Source: Siphonodentalium dalli (taxonomy: Eukaryota; Mollusca; Scaphopoda; Gadilida; Siphonodentaliidae). From it: 64,000 nt of DNA. The position numbers and the translations under genes are program-made. Numbering within the stretch: the first letter of the stretch is position 1; each line of letters begins with the position of its first letter. The stretch is from contig CP136064.1 in the NCBI GenBank assembly GCA_032622095.1, forward strand, positions 175,414,247 through 175,478,246, read 5' to 3'. A model generated the notes under the pieces. The model worked only from the letters and a program-made list of their open reading frames with translations, was not told the DNA's origin and made no database searches. Positions 23,315 through 36,194 of this stretch are shown piece by piece.

Positions 23315-23699
23315 GTTAGATTCGAAACTCATTTTAGAGTGAACATAATTTTCCTTTTCAGCTCAACTTGGCGAAATGGGTTGTTATCAGTCAACTGACC
23401 TTGAATGTATTTGTTTGTCCATTAACAATTTAATTGGCTAACCTACAACACATATCTCTCTTTCAATCGTCACTAAATTTCATGTCTGTTCAGGGTGACA
23501 TCCAGACAGGAGCTATAAAATTTTCCCCAAATTATGTTAAAAACAAATGTTCATCAGTGGCCATCTTTGTTCCCAAAACAATTTCTGAGGGTTATTGTAA
23601 TCACCTGCGGACATGTGTGCATCTGTCAATCCGAATCCTTGTACAGACATTAACTCCCGTTCAAATTATCCAATCGAGACAAAACTTGACAATTAATGA

Positions 23700-23809
23700 T
23701 CTGACTGGAACCATAATTGAACTTGATTTCAATAAGGTGATGGTTATTCCTCTTAAGAGGAATAACCATCACCTTATTGAAATCAAGTTCAATTATGGTT
23801 CCAGTCAGA
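23700..23809. repeat. Perfect 110-bp palindrome, no spacer
   Basis: The centre is CTCTTAAGAG between 23754 and 23755. I compared each arm base by base (CTGACTGGAACCATAATTGA and so on) and found every position from 23700 to 23809 complementary to its mirror. Pairing breaks immediately outside. The 129- and 67-codon frames across it are the same text read twice. Confidence 0.95.
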
Positions 23810-24364
23810 CAATTTTTTGTTGAGTTAAGCCCCATTTTGACATAGAAGTGCATTTTTGGTTATCCAGATGATAACATGAACAATATTTAACAAGAATATT
23901 TGAGAAGGTGCTAGCCGCTAATTTTGAAAATAGTCACAGTAGAGTTATGCCAGTTTTTCCACTTGGAAATTACAGAATGATAAGTTAATGTCTTCTGAAT
24001 AAAGCCAAACCTAGAGTTTGCTACCTATTTCAGGTGACATGTGGACTTTTATTCAAATTTGAATTCATGGGCTTGTTAAGGAAATTTTTCCGAATTTCAT
24101 TGAAAGTATTGCTGCCAGCAAAAATCTTTGATTTTACTCTTTGCATGAATTTTATCCCATCTTCAAGTTGAGCTATAGTGTCATTAACACTCATTCTATA
24201 ATTTAGTTTTGGCGTCAGATAGTTGAGATAGTTTCATCAACGGTAATAGTACTTTAATTAGTTTTTTGATTGATTGATTAATACTCTCACAACAATACCT
24301 ATCACGATATCATATTTGCCGTAGAAGTCCTAAAATAAGGTTTCATGCAATTATGAGCATATCC

Positions 24365-26868
24365 AGGTTGTGGCGGAGGTAGGTGCCACCGGAGAGCGCA
24401 GAAATTGCGACTGGTATTCCCTGATAGGTATTCTCCAGGTGTATTATGACATTGGAGGTGATCAGCGATCTGCTGGGGCATAGAGATACTACAGCCTGTT
24501 TACCATTTTTTTCTGTCAAAATTTGCCGAATATATTTTAATTCACTAAAAATACTTATAAATTCACAAGTTAGATTTAGAAACATATTCCAAGCGTTTTT
24601 ATATTGCACAAGATCAATAAAGAACGGATAGCTTTATTTCAGGAATTTTTTTTTTTTTGCTGAAAAGTCTCATTTATTTCATGAAAAATATGTAAAATTT
24701 CAAAATAATTCCCGCACATAAGATGCGATAACTTCTAAATAATATAGACTAAGACTCTGAATGTGATTTAATAAACTGACACAAATTATGCTATAAGATG
24801 TACTAACACTTAATGTGCAATTCGTATCTGTTTAGTTGAGATATTAAGAAATATTTCCCCTACCCCAGAGATTTTTCAAAAAATTTCAAAAATGTCAAAA
24901 AATGTCAAAAAGTGAATTTTTTGGCGAAATATTGGACCACTGGGTATGTTTTTACGAATTTTAAATAGATGTTTTCAACTGTAAACAATCTACATCTTAC
25001 ACACTTTAGGAATATATATGCCTAAATATTTTTAAAAACTCAAACCAAATACCTACCGTATTGCTGTATAATGCATCGTAATTTCATAATCTCAATAGCA
25101 TGTATAGCCTAATGCATCAGTAATCTACAAGACTAATTTGAAAAATATTGAATAAAATAAAATTAAACGTTTACTTCACCTTCCTTCCTAATCATACGTG
25201 GGAAAGTCATTACCACAAACCATTTTCTCTTGGTTCTCGATCTGCATAACATTACTGGCCAAAAGAAACCTTATATACAGGCAGCAAATCATTCAGGCCA
25301 TTGCATTGATTACAATTTAGTATGCAGTATTGAGAGACCGCACTGGCTGAAAAGGCACAGCTACTTGCAAGTGGGACATTGCCGTTAAAAACCATCAGAT
25401 AAACATCAAACTGTTCTGACATACTTTTGTGTTGACAACTTTGACATGAATTTGGAGACACAAACTAACAAGCATTTTGTTGATCTAAGATATTCCACCC
25501 TGCATATCTTATTACAGTCTCATCTTTTGTTTTATTTGCCAAACAATGAAAAAGAGAACATACGCATTGGCATAGGTTTTATTGGAAAATGACTCGTTGA
25601 TTAAATCAACTCCAACCATGGCAGGTGAACGTTTTTGAGCCACAATTATGTTCAATTTCTCTCATTGTTTCATGTTCAACTTTTTGTTTTTTCGTTCTGG
25701 CAAACATGACTTTCTTTTAAATATGGTACTCCTATTGGAGAGCTACAATGTGGGTGGAATTAAGATCCCCATGTCTAATTTGTTTCTCCAAATTTATGCC
25801 AAAGTTGTCATCCCAAAAGAACAGTTTGATGTTTATCTGATGGTTTTAATGGCAATGCCCACTTGCTAGTAGCTGTTCCTTTTCATCCTGTGCGTCTCTC
25901 GATACTGCATACTAAATTGTAATCAATGCAATGGCTAAATTGTTTGCTACCTGTATATGTTTCGTTTTGGCAAGTAATATTATGCAGACTGAGAACCAAC
26001 AGAAAATGGTTTGTGGTAATGACTTTCCCGCTTATGTAGGAAGGAAGGCAAAGTAAACGTTTTATTTTATTTTATTTAATATTTTTCAAATTAGTCTTGT
26101 CAATTACTGATGCATTAAGCTATACATGCTATTGAGATTGTGAAATTACGATGCATTATAACAGCAATACAGTAGGAATATGGTTTGATTGTTTTTTTTT
26201 AAAGATAATTAGGCAATATATTCCTAAAGTGTGTAAGATGTGGATTGTTTACACTTGAATACATCTATAAAACGAACGTGAATTTCGTAAAAATATACGA
26301 TGGTCCAATATTGCGCCAAAAAATTCACTTTTTGTAATATTTTGAAAAATCTCGAAAAACTCAGAAATTTTGGGGTAGGGGAAATATTTCTTAATATCTC
26401 AACTAAACGGAGAAGAGTTGCACATTACGTCTTATAGCATATTCTTTGTGTCAGTTTTGTGATGCACATTCAGTTTCTTAGTCTATTTTGTTTAGAAGTT
26501 ATCGCATCTTATATGCAGGCAAAATTTTGAAATTTTCGATATTTTTCATGAAATAAATAAGAATTTTTAGCAAAATATATATTTTTCTTAAAATAAAGCT
26601 ATCCGTTCTTTATTGATCTTGTGCAATATAAAAACGCTTGGAATATGTTTCTAAACCTAACTTGTGAATTTATATGTATTTTTTAGTGAATTAAAATATC
26701 TTCGGCAAATTTTGACAGAAAAAAATGGTAAACAGGCTGTAGTATCGCTATGCCCCAGCAGATCGCTGATCACCTCCAATGTCATAATGCCCCTGGATAA
26801 TACCTATCAGGAAATACCAGTCGTAATTTCTGCGCTCTCCGGTGGCACCTACCTCTGCCACACCCTGG
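24365..26868. repeat. 2.5-kb inverted repeat (foldback structure)
   Basis: The left arm runs from about 24365 and the right arm to about 26868. They mirror each other around about 25615 with a short central spacer. Matching landmarks are GTGGCGGAGGTAGGTGCCACC (left) with GGTGGCACCTACCTC (right), AACAGGCTGTAGTATC.CTATGCCCC, and TGGTTTGTGGTAATGACTTTCCC. The arms differ by scattered substitutions and small indels. An ~60-codon frame (QILTEKNGKQAVVSLCP) is readable in both arms, pointing outward, but matches no family I know. Confidence 0.9.
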
Positions 26869-27207
26869 TCTATGACACCAAGCCGCAATCCTATGAAATG
26901 TCCACATACAAAACTTGATAAAAGTGTCGTTATTCTTAATCAACAGTGTTCCAATCTGTCTTTTCACTTTTGCTGGATGATCGTAGTCCAGCCCAATCAT
27001 TAGAAAACAAGCATATGAAAGTCGGAGAAAAATTTGTTTGCGAAAAAAGTTTACAATGCCGCAGTTGGAAAGCTGATATCTGATGTTTGCTTCGTAGTTA
27101 TGTTATTTGAATGCATACGGTCACAAACAGGAGTATGTGACGCGAGTGTCTCACTGTCTGATATGGCTCTGAAAAAACTCACTCAAGTCATAGAATTATC
27201 ATGGCTA

Positions 27208-27430
27208 TATAGTAATTCCCAAAGTAAGTGACCACTTAACCACAGCAGAATTATTGGTATTTTTTCAGGTTTTAGTCGGAAATATGGCTCGTTGCCATTC
27301 ATCAGAAAGCTCTCACTGAGGCGAGAGCTTTCCGATGAATGGCAACGAGCCATATTTCCGACTAAATCCTGAAAAATTACCCATAATTCTGCTGTGGTTA
27401 AGTAGTCACTTACTTAGGGAATTACTGTAG
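27208..27430. repeat. Near-perfect hairpin, ~105-bp arms
   Basis: TAGTAATTCCC.AAGTAAGTGA...GGCTCGTTGCCATTCATC.GAAAGCTCTC is mirrored after an 8-base spacer (27315-27322) by GAGAGCTTTC.GATGAATGGCAACGAGCC and so on to GGGAATTACTGTA. Only a few mismatches were seen. Confidence 0.92.
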
Positions 27431-27608
27431 TTGTTCAGATCACAGATTTCAAACCTTAGTATTGTAAATTTTGTTTTCATTTTTCGACAGCACAATCTTC
27501 AATTTTACTCTGAATAACACTGTTATATGCTTGTTTTCTAAGAGTGAGGACATGACTAAGGTCATCTAGCAACGATAAAAGTGGAAAGTCTGATTAGGAC
27601 ACTGATTA

Positions 27609-28058
27609 AAGGTACTCAATCCGATTAAGCATCCCTAAATTACTATTTCTTTGGCTTCAGGGGTAAAAAATATTTAATTCGAGTCGAGGAACCCATCAAA
27701 CAAAGCTCAGAGTTATTAGATATTGATGTTTGAAGTTTTGTTATTTCTATTTTTTCTGTCCCAGAACACGCCGTCAAAAGGATGTTCTCGGTCAAAATTG
27801 CGTTATTATTACCACTTGATTTTAGAGTTATCCATCCTCGTCTGTTTGAATAGTGTTTCTGGTGTACACATCTCATGAAAATTATGAATTTATGGCCAAT
27901 TATTAGTACACATCTCGAGAAAATTACAAATTTCAAAAATCTATATCTAAACTCTGAGCTTTTGTTTGATGGGTTCCTCGACTTGAATCAAATATTATTT
28001 TTTTTACCCCTGAAGCCAAAATAGTAATTTAGGGGTGCTTAATCGGATTGAGTACCTT
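27609..28058. mobile_element. MITE, AAGGTACTCAATCCGAT family, copy 2
   Basis: It has the same ends as the copy at 5293 and TA on both flanks (27607-27608, 28059-28060). Length is 450 bp. The sub-terminal pairs GATTAAGCA.CCCTAAATTA / TAATTTAGGGGTGCTTAATC are better conserved here than in copies 1 and 3. Confidence 0.9.
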
Positions 28059-28635
28059 TAATAGGAATGGGACACTTTCTCATTTTTGAATGTTGACATT
28101 TTTCGTAGGGTAGGGTTGGTGTGAGTATAGTGTCATAATAGCCTAAGGAACCTATTAGGACCATTTCCGTTGATGAAGCTACCACTTGATTTCTCATCTA
28201 ATTGATAAAAATTATAGAATTAGCTCATAGTGTGCTCATTTTATTTTATTTTTTAAATCGTTATCATGTCAACTTTGACTAAAAATGTTCAGCAAGAGTG
28301 CCTATTTAACGACCGAGAATCAGATTTCTGCTGAATCTGATTACAGTGTGATATGTGCTACAAGGTAATGTTTCTGGCTATAGTTTAGTGAATGTTAGAC
28401 ATTTTGGCACTTGTGACTCGGCACCTGGTTTTGTTTTGGCACTTTGGATAATTCAGCTCCTGATACTATAATAGAACTTAATATATATAATTCAACTTAA
28501 TAGAATATTTTTATTAACTAGAATATTTCATTTCAACCGTTATAACAATATGACAAAATAAGATCCTGTTAAGCTATAAGTGTAAAATGTATGGTGAGTT
28601 ATAAATAGACTCAAACATCTATCGTTAATCAGGTA

Positions 28636-29011
28636 AGGCGACACCAATTTTTAAGTCTGGTTTACGAACACCTACAACTTTTTTTCCCATTTCATGAAAA
28701 AAAATAAAACTTTTCTCTCCCAAAACATTTTACATGGGTACTGATTTTCATGTGCTGTCGCATCCGGTTCTGCTTATCATCATTTACAGATCCATATTTT
28801 CATGTATTTCATGACAAGAAATATCTTGTTTTGTTCAGAATTTCATTCATAAACATTTTTTTACAATTTTTGTAAAATTTATGTAAAATTCCACGATTTA
28901 CTTGATATAAATTGGGGGGACAATTTTTTTAATTTTAATTTTTTTCTCTCCTGCATCTACTTTTTTTCTCCCCACATGTTCGCAAACCAGAATTAAAAAT
29001 TGGTGTCGCCT
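28636..29011. mobile_element. MITE with AGGCGACACCAATTTTTAA ends
   Basis: The left end AGGCGACACCAATTTTTAAG is mirrored by the right end TTAAAAATTGGTGTCGCCT. Pairing continues inward (TCTGGTTTACGAACA / TGTTCGCAAACCAGA) over about 35 bp. Total length is 376 bp and no coding was seen. The class was not determined. Confidence 0.85.
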
Positions 29012-29998
29012 AACTGACATTGATGTGACTGACTGATGTACGTAATCGTGTTTGTATTTCAAAATATATTTACCACTTCATCGGTACTTGTTTTCGGAAT
29101 GACAGTTATGATGCCTGTTCATTTATGAACCAGTAATTGTTTGTTTGTATTCTACTCAGTCAAGAATGAATATATTTCGCTTTCATCACGTTCTGGTGAT
29201 ATTTTTATACATGTATAACATGAAATTCATTGGAGGAACTCAATTATTGTAATCAATAATAATCCGGGGGCTTGTGTTCTTTATTTCGCTTACAAATCGG
29301 ACAACATGCTTATAATGTCTATACAGATACCACAAATCAGCAAGTAATCGGCTTAGTTCCTAATTGATTGTTCTTTCATACTTCGCAGAAACTTTCATAC
29401 CCATATGTCCCTTGACATTGGTGTGAACATTTTATTTTATTCATCCATGAATATTGAAAAGAATAGGATAGAATACCTTTCCGGCAGTTTCTGTGGTACA
29501 TTGTAACTACTAATGTGGTCAGAGCAACATATATGATCCTGATCTTAGAAAGAAACATTGTGTAATTGTGTGACTTGTTCATACTACATGGTATAAAATA
29601 GGTTGATAAATACATTAGTAACTTTTGTTATTAACGTTGTGAAGTCTGGCTCCACCCGCAGAATATCAAATTGCACAACAAATATGTTAATTCAAAGATA
29701 AGTACCGAAACATTTGGGACGAAATGTACATAAGTTTGGTTGAAAAACCAGGTGGCAAAACCTCTGCAAAACAAGGTGCAGAAATGTTCAGGTGCCGAAA
29801 CGACTTGCAACAGTGCAGTGTTGAACCATTTTATTATTACAAGATGTAATTTTATTCATATTTTTATATCATTTATATTTTTATGTTTTTTATATTTTTG
29901 AACTATCCAAACATTTAGCTGGATTGGTCACTCCTTGATTTGTTATTCCTCAAACTCAAACAGAAGAGCAATTATGTAGAGAATTTACTCAATAGTTA
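29012..29998. other. Non-coding stretch
   Basis: No gene or repeat was recognised. A few GCCGAAAC and CAAAACCTCTGCAAAAC-like words at about 29700-29810 look like a degraded repeat. Confidence 0.35.
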
Positions 29999-30467
29999 AA
30001 GGTACTCAATCCGAACAAGAGGGTCCCCATCTCAACAGATTCCAACAACAACAATCCGATCAGAGGGTCCTATATTACTATTTCTTTGGCTTTGGGGGTA
30101 AAAAATATTTGATTCGAGTCGAGGAACCCATCAAACAAAGCTCAGAGTTATTAGATATTGATTTTTGAAATTTGTTATTTACTCGACATGAGTACTAATA
30201 ATTGCCTTCAACTGCCGTAATCTGCTCAGGATGTGTACACCAAAATCTATTCAAACAGACAAGGATGGATAACTCTAAAATCAAGTGGTAATAATAACGC
30301 AATTTTGACTGAGTTCTGGGCCAGAAAGTATTCCCGATAATGAAAAATATCGATATCTAACAAATCTGAGCTTTGATGGGTGACTTCCTCGACTCGAATC
30401 AAATATTTTTGACCCCCGAAGCCATTGAAATAGTAATTGAGAGGAGTTTTATCGGATTGAGTACCTT
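29999..30467. mobile_element. MITE, AAGGTACTCAATCCGAT family, copy 3
   Basis: It is 469 bp long with TA flanks (29997-29998, 30468-30469). It is closest to copy 1 (both share CAGAGGGTCC and AGGAGTTTTATCGGATTGAG). Confidence 0.88.
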
Positions 30468-31189
30468 TAACAATTCAATTTGAATCTATATTCCCAGTTG
30501 AAATCAATTGTTCACAGAAGAGACAGTTGCGAGGAATTGATTAAGACTCGGAACTCATTTCAATCTTAAAGCTTAGAAAAAAGTGGTACTCTCACTGTCT
30601 CCCTCTTTTGTGTTAATTACATGTATTCACTGTTGCTCATATGTTCCACATAAATCACATCTCAGAAGTTTTAAAACATGTTATATGCTTTTGAAATCAA
30701 AGGTAAATGATGGGGAGTGGGTCACCAGTGGACCTGTCTGTAGAGTGCTCATAACATGATTACGTTGTCATAAGCCGCCCAGCCCTGGTTAGACTGGATC
30801 AAACTTCAACAAGCGCAGATTTGTGATTCACACAAAGGGAGGGTAAAATGATTTCTGTATCTGGGCAAGTTTGTCAATAAACTTTCTTATAGACATGCAA
30901 ATCACTAATGCCTTCTTGATGGTGAGCGGTGACCAATTTTTATAGACATATCAAATAGAAACTTGTAATGCATTTTGTTGCAATGCACCACCATACATCA
31001 GCTACTGCCAATATATTGATGTGCTGGAGAGTAACAGATCCCAATTAAGGTCAATTACACTCCATTTTCTCACTAATCTAGCTCACCTGTGATCATATAT
31101 CACCACTGTATCTGACTATCATAAAAACTACAAGATATAGGACCTTAATTTAAACTCTCAGATATTTGGTATGGTGATAGAGCAGCATG
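30468..31189. other. Non-coding stretch
   Basis: No coding exon or RNA gene was recognised. Confidence 0.35.
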
Positions 31190-31630
31190 GGGGAACAGCT
31201 ACATGCATAGCGCGGGTTTCGTCCACCCATTTTCACCAGAGTTATGGCCCTTTTTTACTTAGAAAATTAAATTTTTCTCTTGTTTTTTTTGGGTTTCCAG
31301 ATGATAGCGTGAGCTTTGGTGGTACGATTGCAAATCCCGTATGTTTGTGGATCAGTTATATGAAAATACATGTCAAGTGCGAATTTGGGTATGATCTGAT
31401 GATTTTTGCCAGAGTTATGGCCCTTTTTTCAACTTAGAAAATTTGAATTTTCGCTTGTTTTTGGGTTTCCGGATCGCTTATTTTGTGGTTTTTAGTCAAC
31501 ATTTCTGTACGAACTTCTTTTGGAATGGTCATATAGACCTCCTCGGATATCCGCAGTTTCGTCCATGCTTAATCCAAATTGCTACGGTCGGGGGCAAATG
31601 CCACGCGACAGCGTACCTCTTGTTCCTTTT
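31190..31630. repeat. Dispersed repeat, second copy of the 1-490 sequence
   Basis: Nearly identical to the copy at the left edge but lacking that copy's central ~160 bp. It ends CACGCGACAGCGTACCTCTTGT. The 88- and 94-codon frames are repeat-derived. Confidence 0.8.
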
Positions 31631-31883
31631 TAAGAAGGAACTCATTGGTCAGCATATAAATTATTATGATGTTTTGATAAGCAGCAATTGTCACATCTTT
31701 ATGGTTAGTTGGCATGGATTCTTTTAACACATCTTTATGGTTAGTTGGCAGGGCTAATAATGGTCAGCAAATGACCGACGGCTGTAACCAGAAGAAGAAG
31801 ATTCTTTTAACACCTCTTTGTGTTATTCATTAATTAACAGGTTAGAGTGGTCTGAACATGTAGGCCATGTAATTAAGAAGTGT

Positions 31884-31946
31884 AGACCAGATTCGACAGT
31901 AAATAGCTGTTTTCTAAAATATGTTATTTACTATCGAATCTGGTCT
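31884..31946. repeat. Small inverted repeat
   Basis: AGACCAGATTCGACAGTAAATA pairs with TATTTACTATCGAATCTGGTCT around a spacer of about 19 bp. Confidence 0.85.
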
Positions 31947-32280
31947 GTCATAGATCAAATAGAAATGGAAAATAATCCTGCTCAAAGTAGTTATGTTTAT
32001 TAATATTAATCCAAATTTACAACACACAGTCAGTCTTATATATTTATTAAATGCAATGATTATCGATGGTGAAGTCATTTGCGTTATTTTATCAGCGATT
32101 GTTGCGTCCGGAATCAAGTTGTAAATATTTACAATTGAGCGTAGTTCAGACGGTGTTTTCTATGGAGTTGTATGGTCTATTTCTGTGAAATTTTGAGTGA
32201 TGTTAGTAGAATGCTACATTCTCCTAGTGGCATTGCGCCTGAGTCCTAATTTATCAGTTTGACACACCACGAACAAGTCT

Positions 32281-32625
32281 TTAAAGATAAGTCCGATTGA
32301 AGGATCCCTATATCGCCAATTAACAACGGTACACCCCAAAAGTAATTTAAGTGTTTGAAATTAGTTCATTACCTCTACATACTACTAACAAATATCACCT
32401 ACAATATAAAAGGTTATTGCGAAATGTCATATACAGCCACGTTTTAGGAGGCAGTCTTAATACCCAGCCAGTGACATTAAACTCTGATAAAATAATTTTG
32501 AGAGATTGAAATAAAATATAGCTTAGCATTACGGAGTGACTTCCTCGACTGAAAAGTGCTATTTAATAGCCCCAAAGCCGAAGAAATGGTAAATCAGGTA
32601 CTAAGAAATTCCATCTGAACACATA
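32281..32625. repeat. Possible degenerate relative of the AAGGTACTCAATCCGAT MITE
   Basis: The order TTTAAAGATAAGTCCGATTGAAGGATCCC, GTGACTTCCTCGACTGAAAA, CCCCAAAGCCGAAGAAATGGTAA parallels the MITE's inner landmarks, but the ends are too decayed to be certain. Confidence 0.4.
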
Positions 32626-33324
32626 GAACTTGTAACAGTAAAAAAAAAAAGTTCAACAAGAGTGTCATCCAACGAAGACCTAACTACATGTTGAACTCCA
32701 AATGCTGTCATTTTCCTTGGTTTCTAGACATTTAAAAAGCAATAGCGAAGGGGTGGTATGCGGAAACAAGTCATTTACCCTCAACTGCAATATAAGTAAT
32801 TTCCCTGGAAATAATGAGCAACAGCGATTATTTTAAAACTTATGCATATGACAAGAAGCTGTTTTCTTGTTTCTGTTTGATGGTTAAATAATTGGTATTT
32901 GGTATTGGGTAGATCAAAATTCCATATTTTTATTTCATATTCATAGATTGTTATATCATTTTACATGTTTTATTACAGAATATTTACATACTATGTGTTG
33001 TCATCACTAAATCCAGCATTCTGATCGGTCGGCACCCACATGGCTAGTTGCAATTATTTATCGGTGAATGCACAACAGCTAATAACTGCAAGCTCTTAAC
33101 AACATCGATACGTCATTTGGGTTTGGAAAGACGAACGTGTAATGTTTTGGGCGCATTTGGATTCGCGCAGGATTGACTTAATTAATCATCGGGTTTCAAT
33201 TGTTCCTGTTAACTTTTGCCAAGGGTGCTATGGGATATTTTGGGCTGGTTTTGTCACGATACACTTTTCGATTTAAATACATTTACAAAAGTGGCTTTTT
33301 CGCTAAATGAATATAAATATAAGA
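32626..33324. other. Non-coding stretch
   Basis: Nothing was recognised. Confidence 0.35.
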
Positions 33325-33472
33325 ATTAACTGTCATGTGGACTGTTTTTATGGAGATGTAACCGTGAGGTAGTGGTCATAACTTGTATGTAAAACCCTTC
33401 GGGTTTTACACAAGTTATAACCACTTACCTCACGGTTACATCTCCATAAAAACAGTCCACATGACAGTTAAT
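33325..33472. repeat. Hairpin, ~65-bp arms
   Basis: ATTAACTGTCATGTGGACTG to AACTTGT is mirrored by ACAAGTTATAACCACTTACC to GACAGTTAAT around the centre AAAACCCTTCGGGTTTTAC. Three or four mismatches were seen. Confidence 0.92.
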
Positions 33473-33934
33473 CCTTATTTAATCTTAATAAAATTATATA
33501 ATGAAAAATATATTGCATTATTGATGCTCACAAAACCATAGCAAAATGAGCTGTTATATTGAATGACAATTAACTGGAAACTAAATTTTCAAGTTAGTGT
33601 TTAATATTAAAGTTTAGTTATGTTTTCATTAAACTTTTGAGATTGCAACTGGAAATGGGTTGGAACTTAAAAGAATCATTGCATTCTACTCTGAGCAGTT
33701 TCTGATTCTGACTTTTACTGATGAAGAGTGATTATTGAATCATCTAAGTATCAATATCTGAGGCAATGGATATCTTCTAATAATACCCCCACTCACACAG
33801 TGAATAGTGAGTTTATCTTGTTAAAGTTATTGGGTCTCAATGAAATATTTCAGATTTCAGTGTTTTTATCATGAGGGTTTAAAGAGGGATCATGCATTAA
33901 TTTTGTGCAATTATGTGTATTGATATTATTTTTT

Positions 33935-34455
33935 GTCCCCCGAAAATAAATTTATTTTCGGGGGACTGTAGGAACGGGCTCTGTCCGTCCGTTCGTCTGT
34001 CACACTTTTGAGTACCTTCATGGTGTAATCATCTCCTCCTACAGTTTCCATGCTAGAGATTTGTAGCTTCAGAATATTGTTGCCCATATATTGAAGATGT
34101 GCAACATGTATATAGATGACGTAATAATTATTTTTTGACAGAGTTATTAACCCTTTTCGACTTAGAAAATTTCAACATTTTTTATAATTTTCTGTATGAG
34201 GGTACCTTCATGGTGTAATCAACTCCTCCTACAGTTTTGATCGTGGATATTTGAAATTTCAGACTATACTGTTACCCACATATTGGAGATGTGTTGGGTT
34301 ATATTTAGTTTTGACTGTGAGATAAACATGTTTGATAAGGGTGGTTGATTTATTTTGTCAACATATGAACCTTTTCAACTTAGAAAATTTAAACATGTTT
34401 TTTAATTTCTTTAACATCAACTTGCCATGTTTTCGGGGGACACTGGTCAGCTGAC
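33935..34455. repeat. CCCCCG-hairpin dispersed repeat, second copy
   Basis: It opens with a perfect 32-bp palindrome (33935-33966) made of GTCCCCCGAAAATAAA and its complement. It then has CTGTCCGTCCGTTCG and two tandem GGTACCTTCATGGTGTAATC blocks, and it ends CGGGGGACACTGGTCAGC. The two terminal CGGGGGAC words frame the element. Confidence 0.85.
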
Positions 34456-34744
34456 CTTTTATTTATTTATCGCCCTTTATCACCTCGATAGGATGATGAA
34501 TATTACTATGTCGAATCATAAACCATGGAAACAAGCTTCTAAAAGATACTTAGGTCAAAGCAGTCCAAAATAAACCAAATGATTAATGTATTCAAACATA
34601 ATACGGATTTTATCACATAATTAGCCCCTAAATCAAACGGCTATACCATGGGAACTGAAAATTTGCATACCTGTAGTAATTTGACCTGGGAGCATTATTA
34701 GATAGGTCCTGTTCACCTCAGATGTTTTAAAAGGGCACAAACAC

Positions 34745-35735
34745 TTATTAGCTCAACTTACTTTGTAAGTTTGAGCTATTGCCATGGCTTGGCGTCCGTC
34801 GTCCGTGTGTCGTCAACAATTTCCTTTGGTGCGGGCTACAGGTCGTATCTTTGGTCTGATCTTTATGAAATTTGTCATGAATGTTAACATTGACATGTAG
34901 ATGGGAACAAGTCATTTTGGGGTCATTCGGCCAAAAAACATGGCCGCTGGTGGCCATCTTGGATTTTACTCTTTGCATCACTAAATCCTTTGACACATCC
35001 TACAGACCACATCTCTGATCCGATCATCACCAAACTTCATATGGATCATCGGGGCGACCTCTAGATGGGAACGAGTCATTTTAGGGTCATTTGGCGAAAA
35101 AAACATTGTCGCCGGCAGCCATATTGGATTTTACTCTTTGCATCACTGAATACTTTGACACACCCTACATACCACATCCCTGATCTGATCATCACCAAAC
35201 TTCATATGGATCATCGGGGTGACCTCTTGATGGGGAACGAGTCATTTTGTGGTCATTCAGCAAAAAAATATTGTCACCAATGGCCATTTTGGATTTTACT
35301 CTTTGTATGACTAAATATTTCTACAAAATCCATTAGCATGGGTTATAGACCGATCTGTTTGTTTGATCTTCATGAAATTTGTCATGGATGTTGACATTGA
35401 CATGTAGATGGGAACGAGTCATTTTGGGGTCATTCGGCAAAAAAACATGGCCGCCGGTGGCCATTTTAGAATTTCCTCTTTGCATCACTAAATCCTTTGG
35501 CACACCCTACAGACCACATCCCTGATCCGATCATTATGAAACTTTTCATGAATGTTTATATTGACATGTAGATGGGAACGAGTCATTTTGGGGGTATTGG
35601 TCTCTCTTCACATTTACATTTTGTCTTACTTAGACATTTCAATTAGCTCCTTTCCTAATTCCTCCATTTACTGTCAACCATTAAATTATTCCCCTACCTA
35701 AGTTGAGCTACAGTGTCATTGACACTTTCATTTTA
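34745..35735. repeat. AGCTCAAC-type element with ~160-bp monomers
   Basis: It opens TTAGCTCAACTTACTTTGTAAG and closes AAGTTGAGCTACAGTGTCATTGACACTTT. About five monomers lie within, including variants with ACACACCCTACAGACCACATC and GATCATCACCAAACTTCATATGGATC. Confidence 0.88.
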
Positions 35736-36194
35736 TATATATTTTGGCTGAGGTGACCAAATGGTTGGACCCTCGGAGCTGAACATTTTATACATGGGTA
35801 AGTTGACCCTGGGAATCTTATTAGATAGGTCCCGTTGACCTCAGATGTCTTAAAATGGCACTACTAATTAATTTAACTAAATAATTAACTATATACCCAA
35901 TATGGTTGCAATCTGGTAAGTAAAAATTGAAGCACGGGGGATATATTGACCCGTATAGTGTCTGGAGATAGATGCCGTTGCCCTCAGATGACTTAAAAGG
36001 GGGGAATATGAGCAATAAAGATCGTATCGTATTAGCTTAGAAGATGTGTAGGAACATTGATACAGATGGGTCACCTGACCAGCTATGGAATTCTAATGTG
36101 ATAGACGCCTTTGATCTCATGCCTTAAATGGGTGCTTTTAAATTATATGATCAATAAAGAGCATTTATTATTAGCACAGATGCTATGTGGGACA

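Noticed and set aside
23434-23853. 129-codon frame at 23434 and 67-codon frame on the other strand
   Set aside because: Both cross the perfect palindrome and share its text (IELDFNKVMVIPLKRNNHHLIEIKFNYGSSQ) because the sequence reads the same on both strands.
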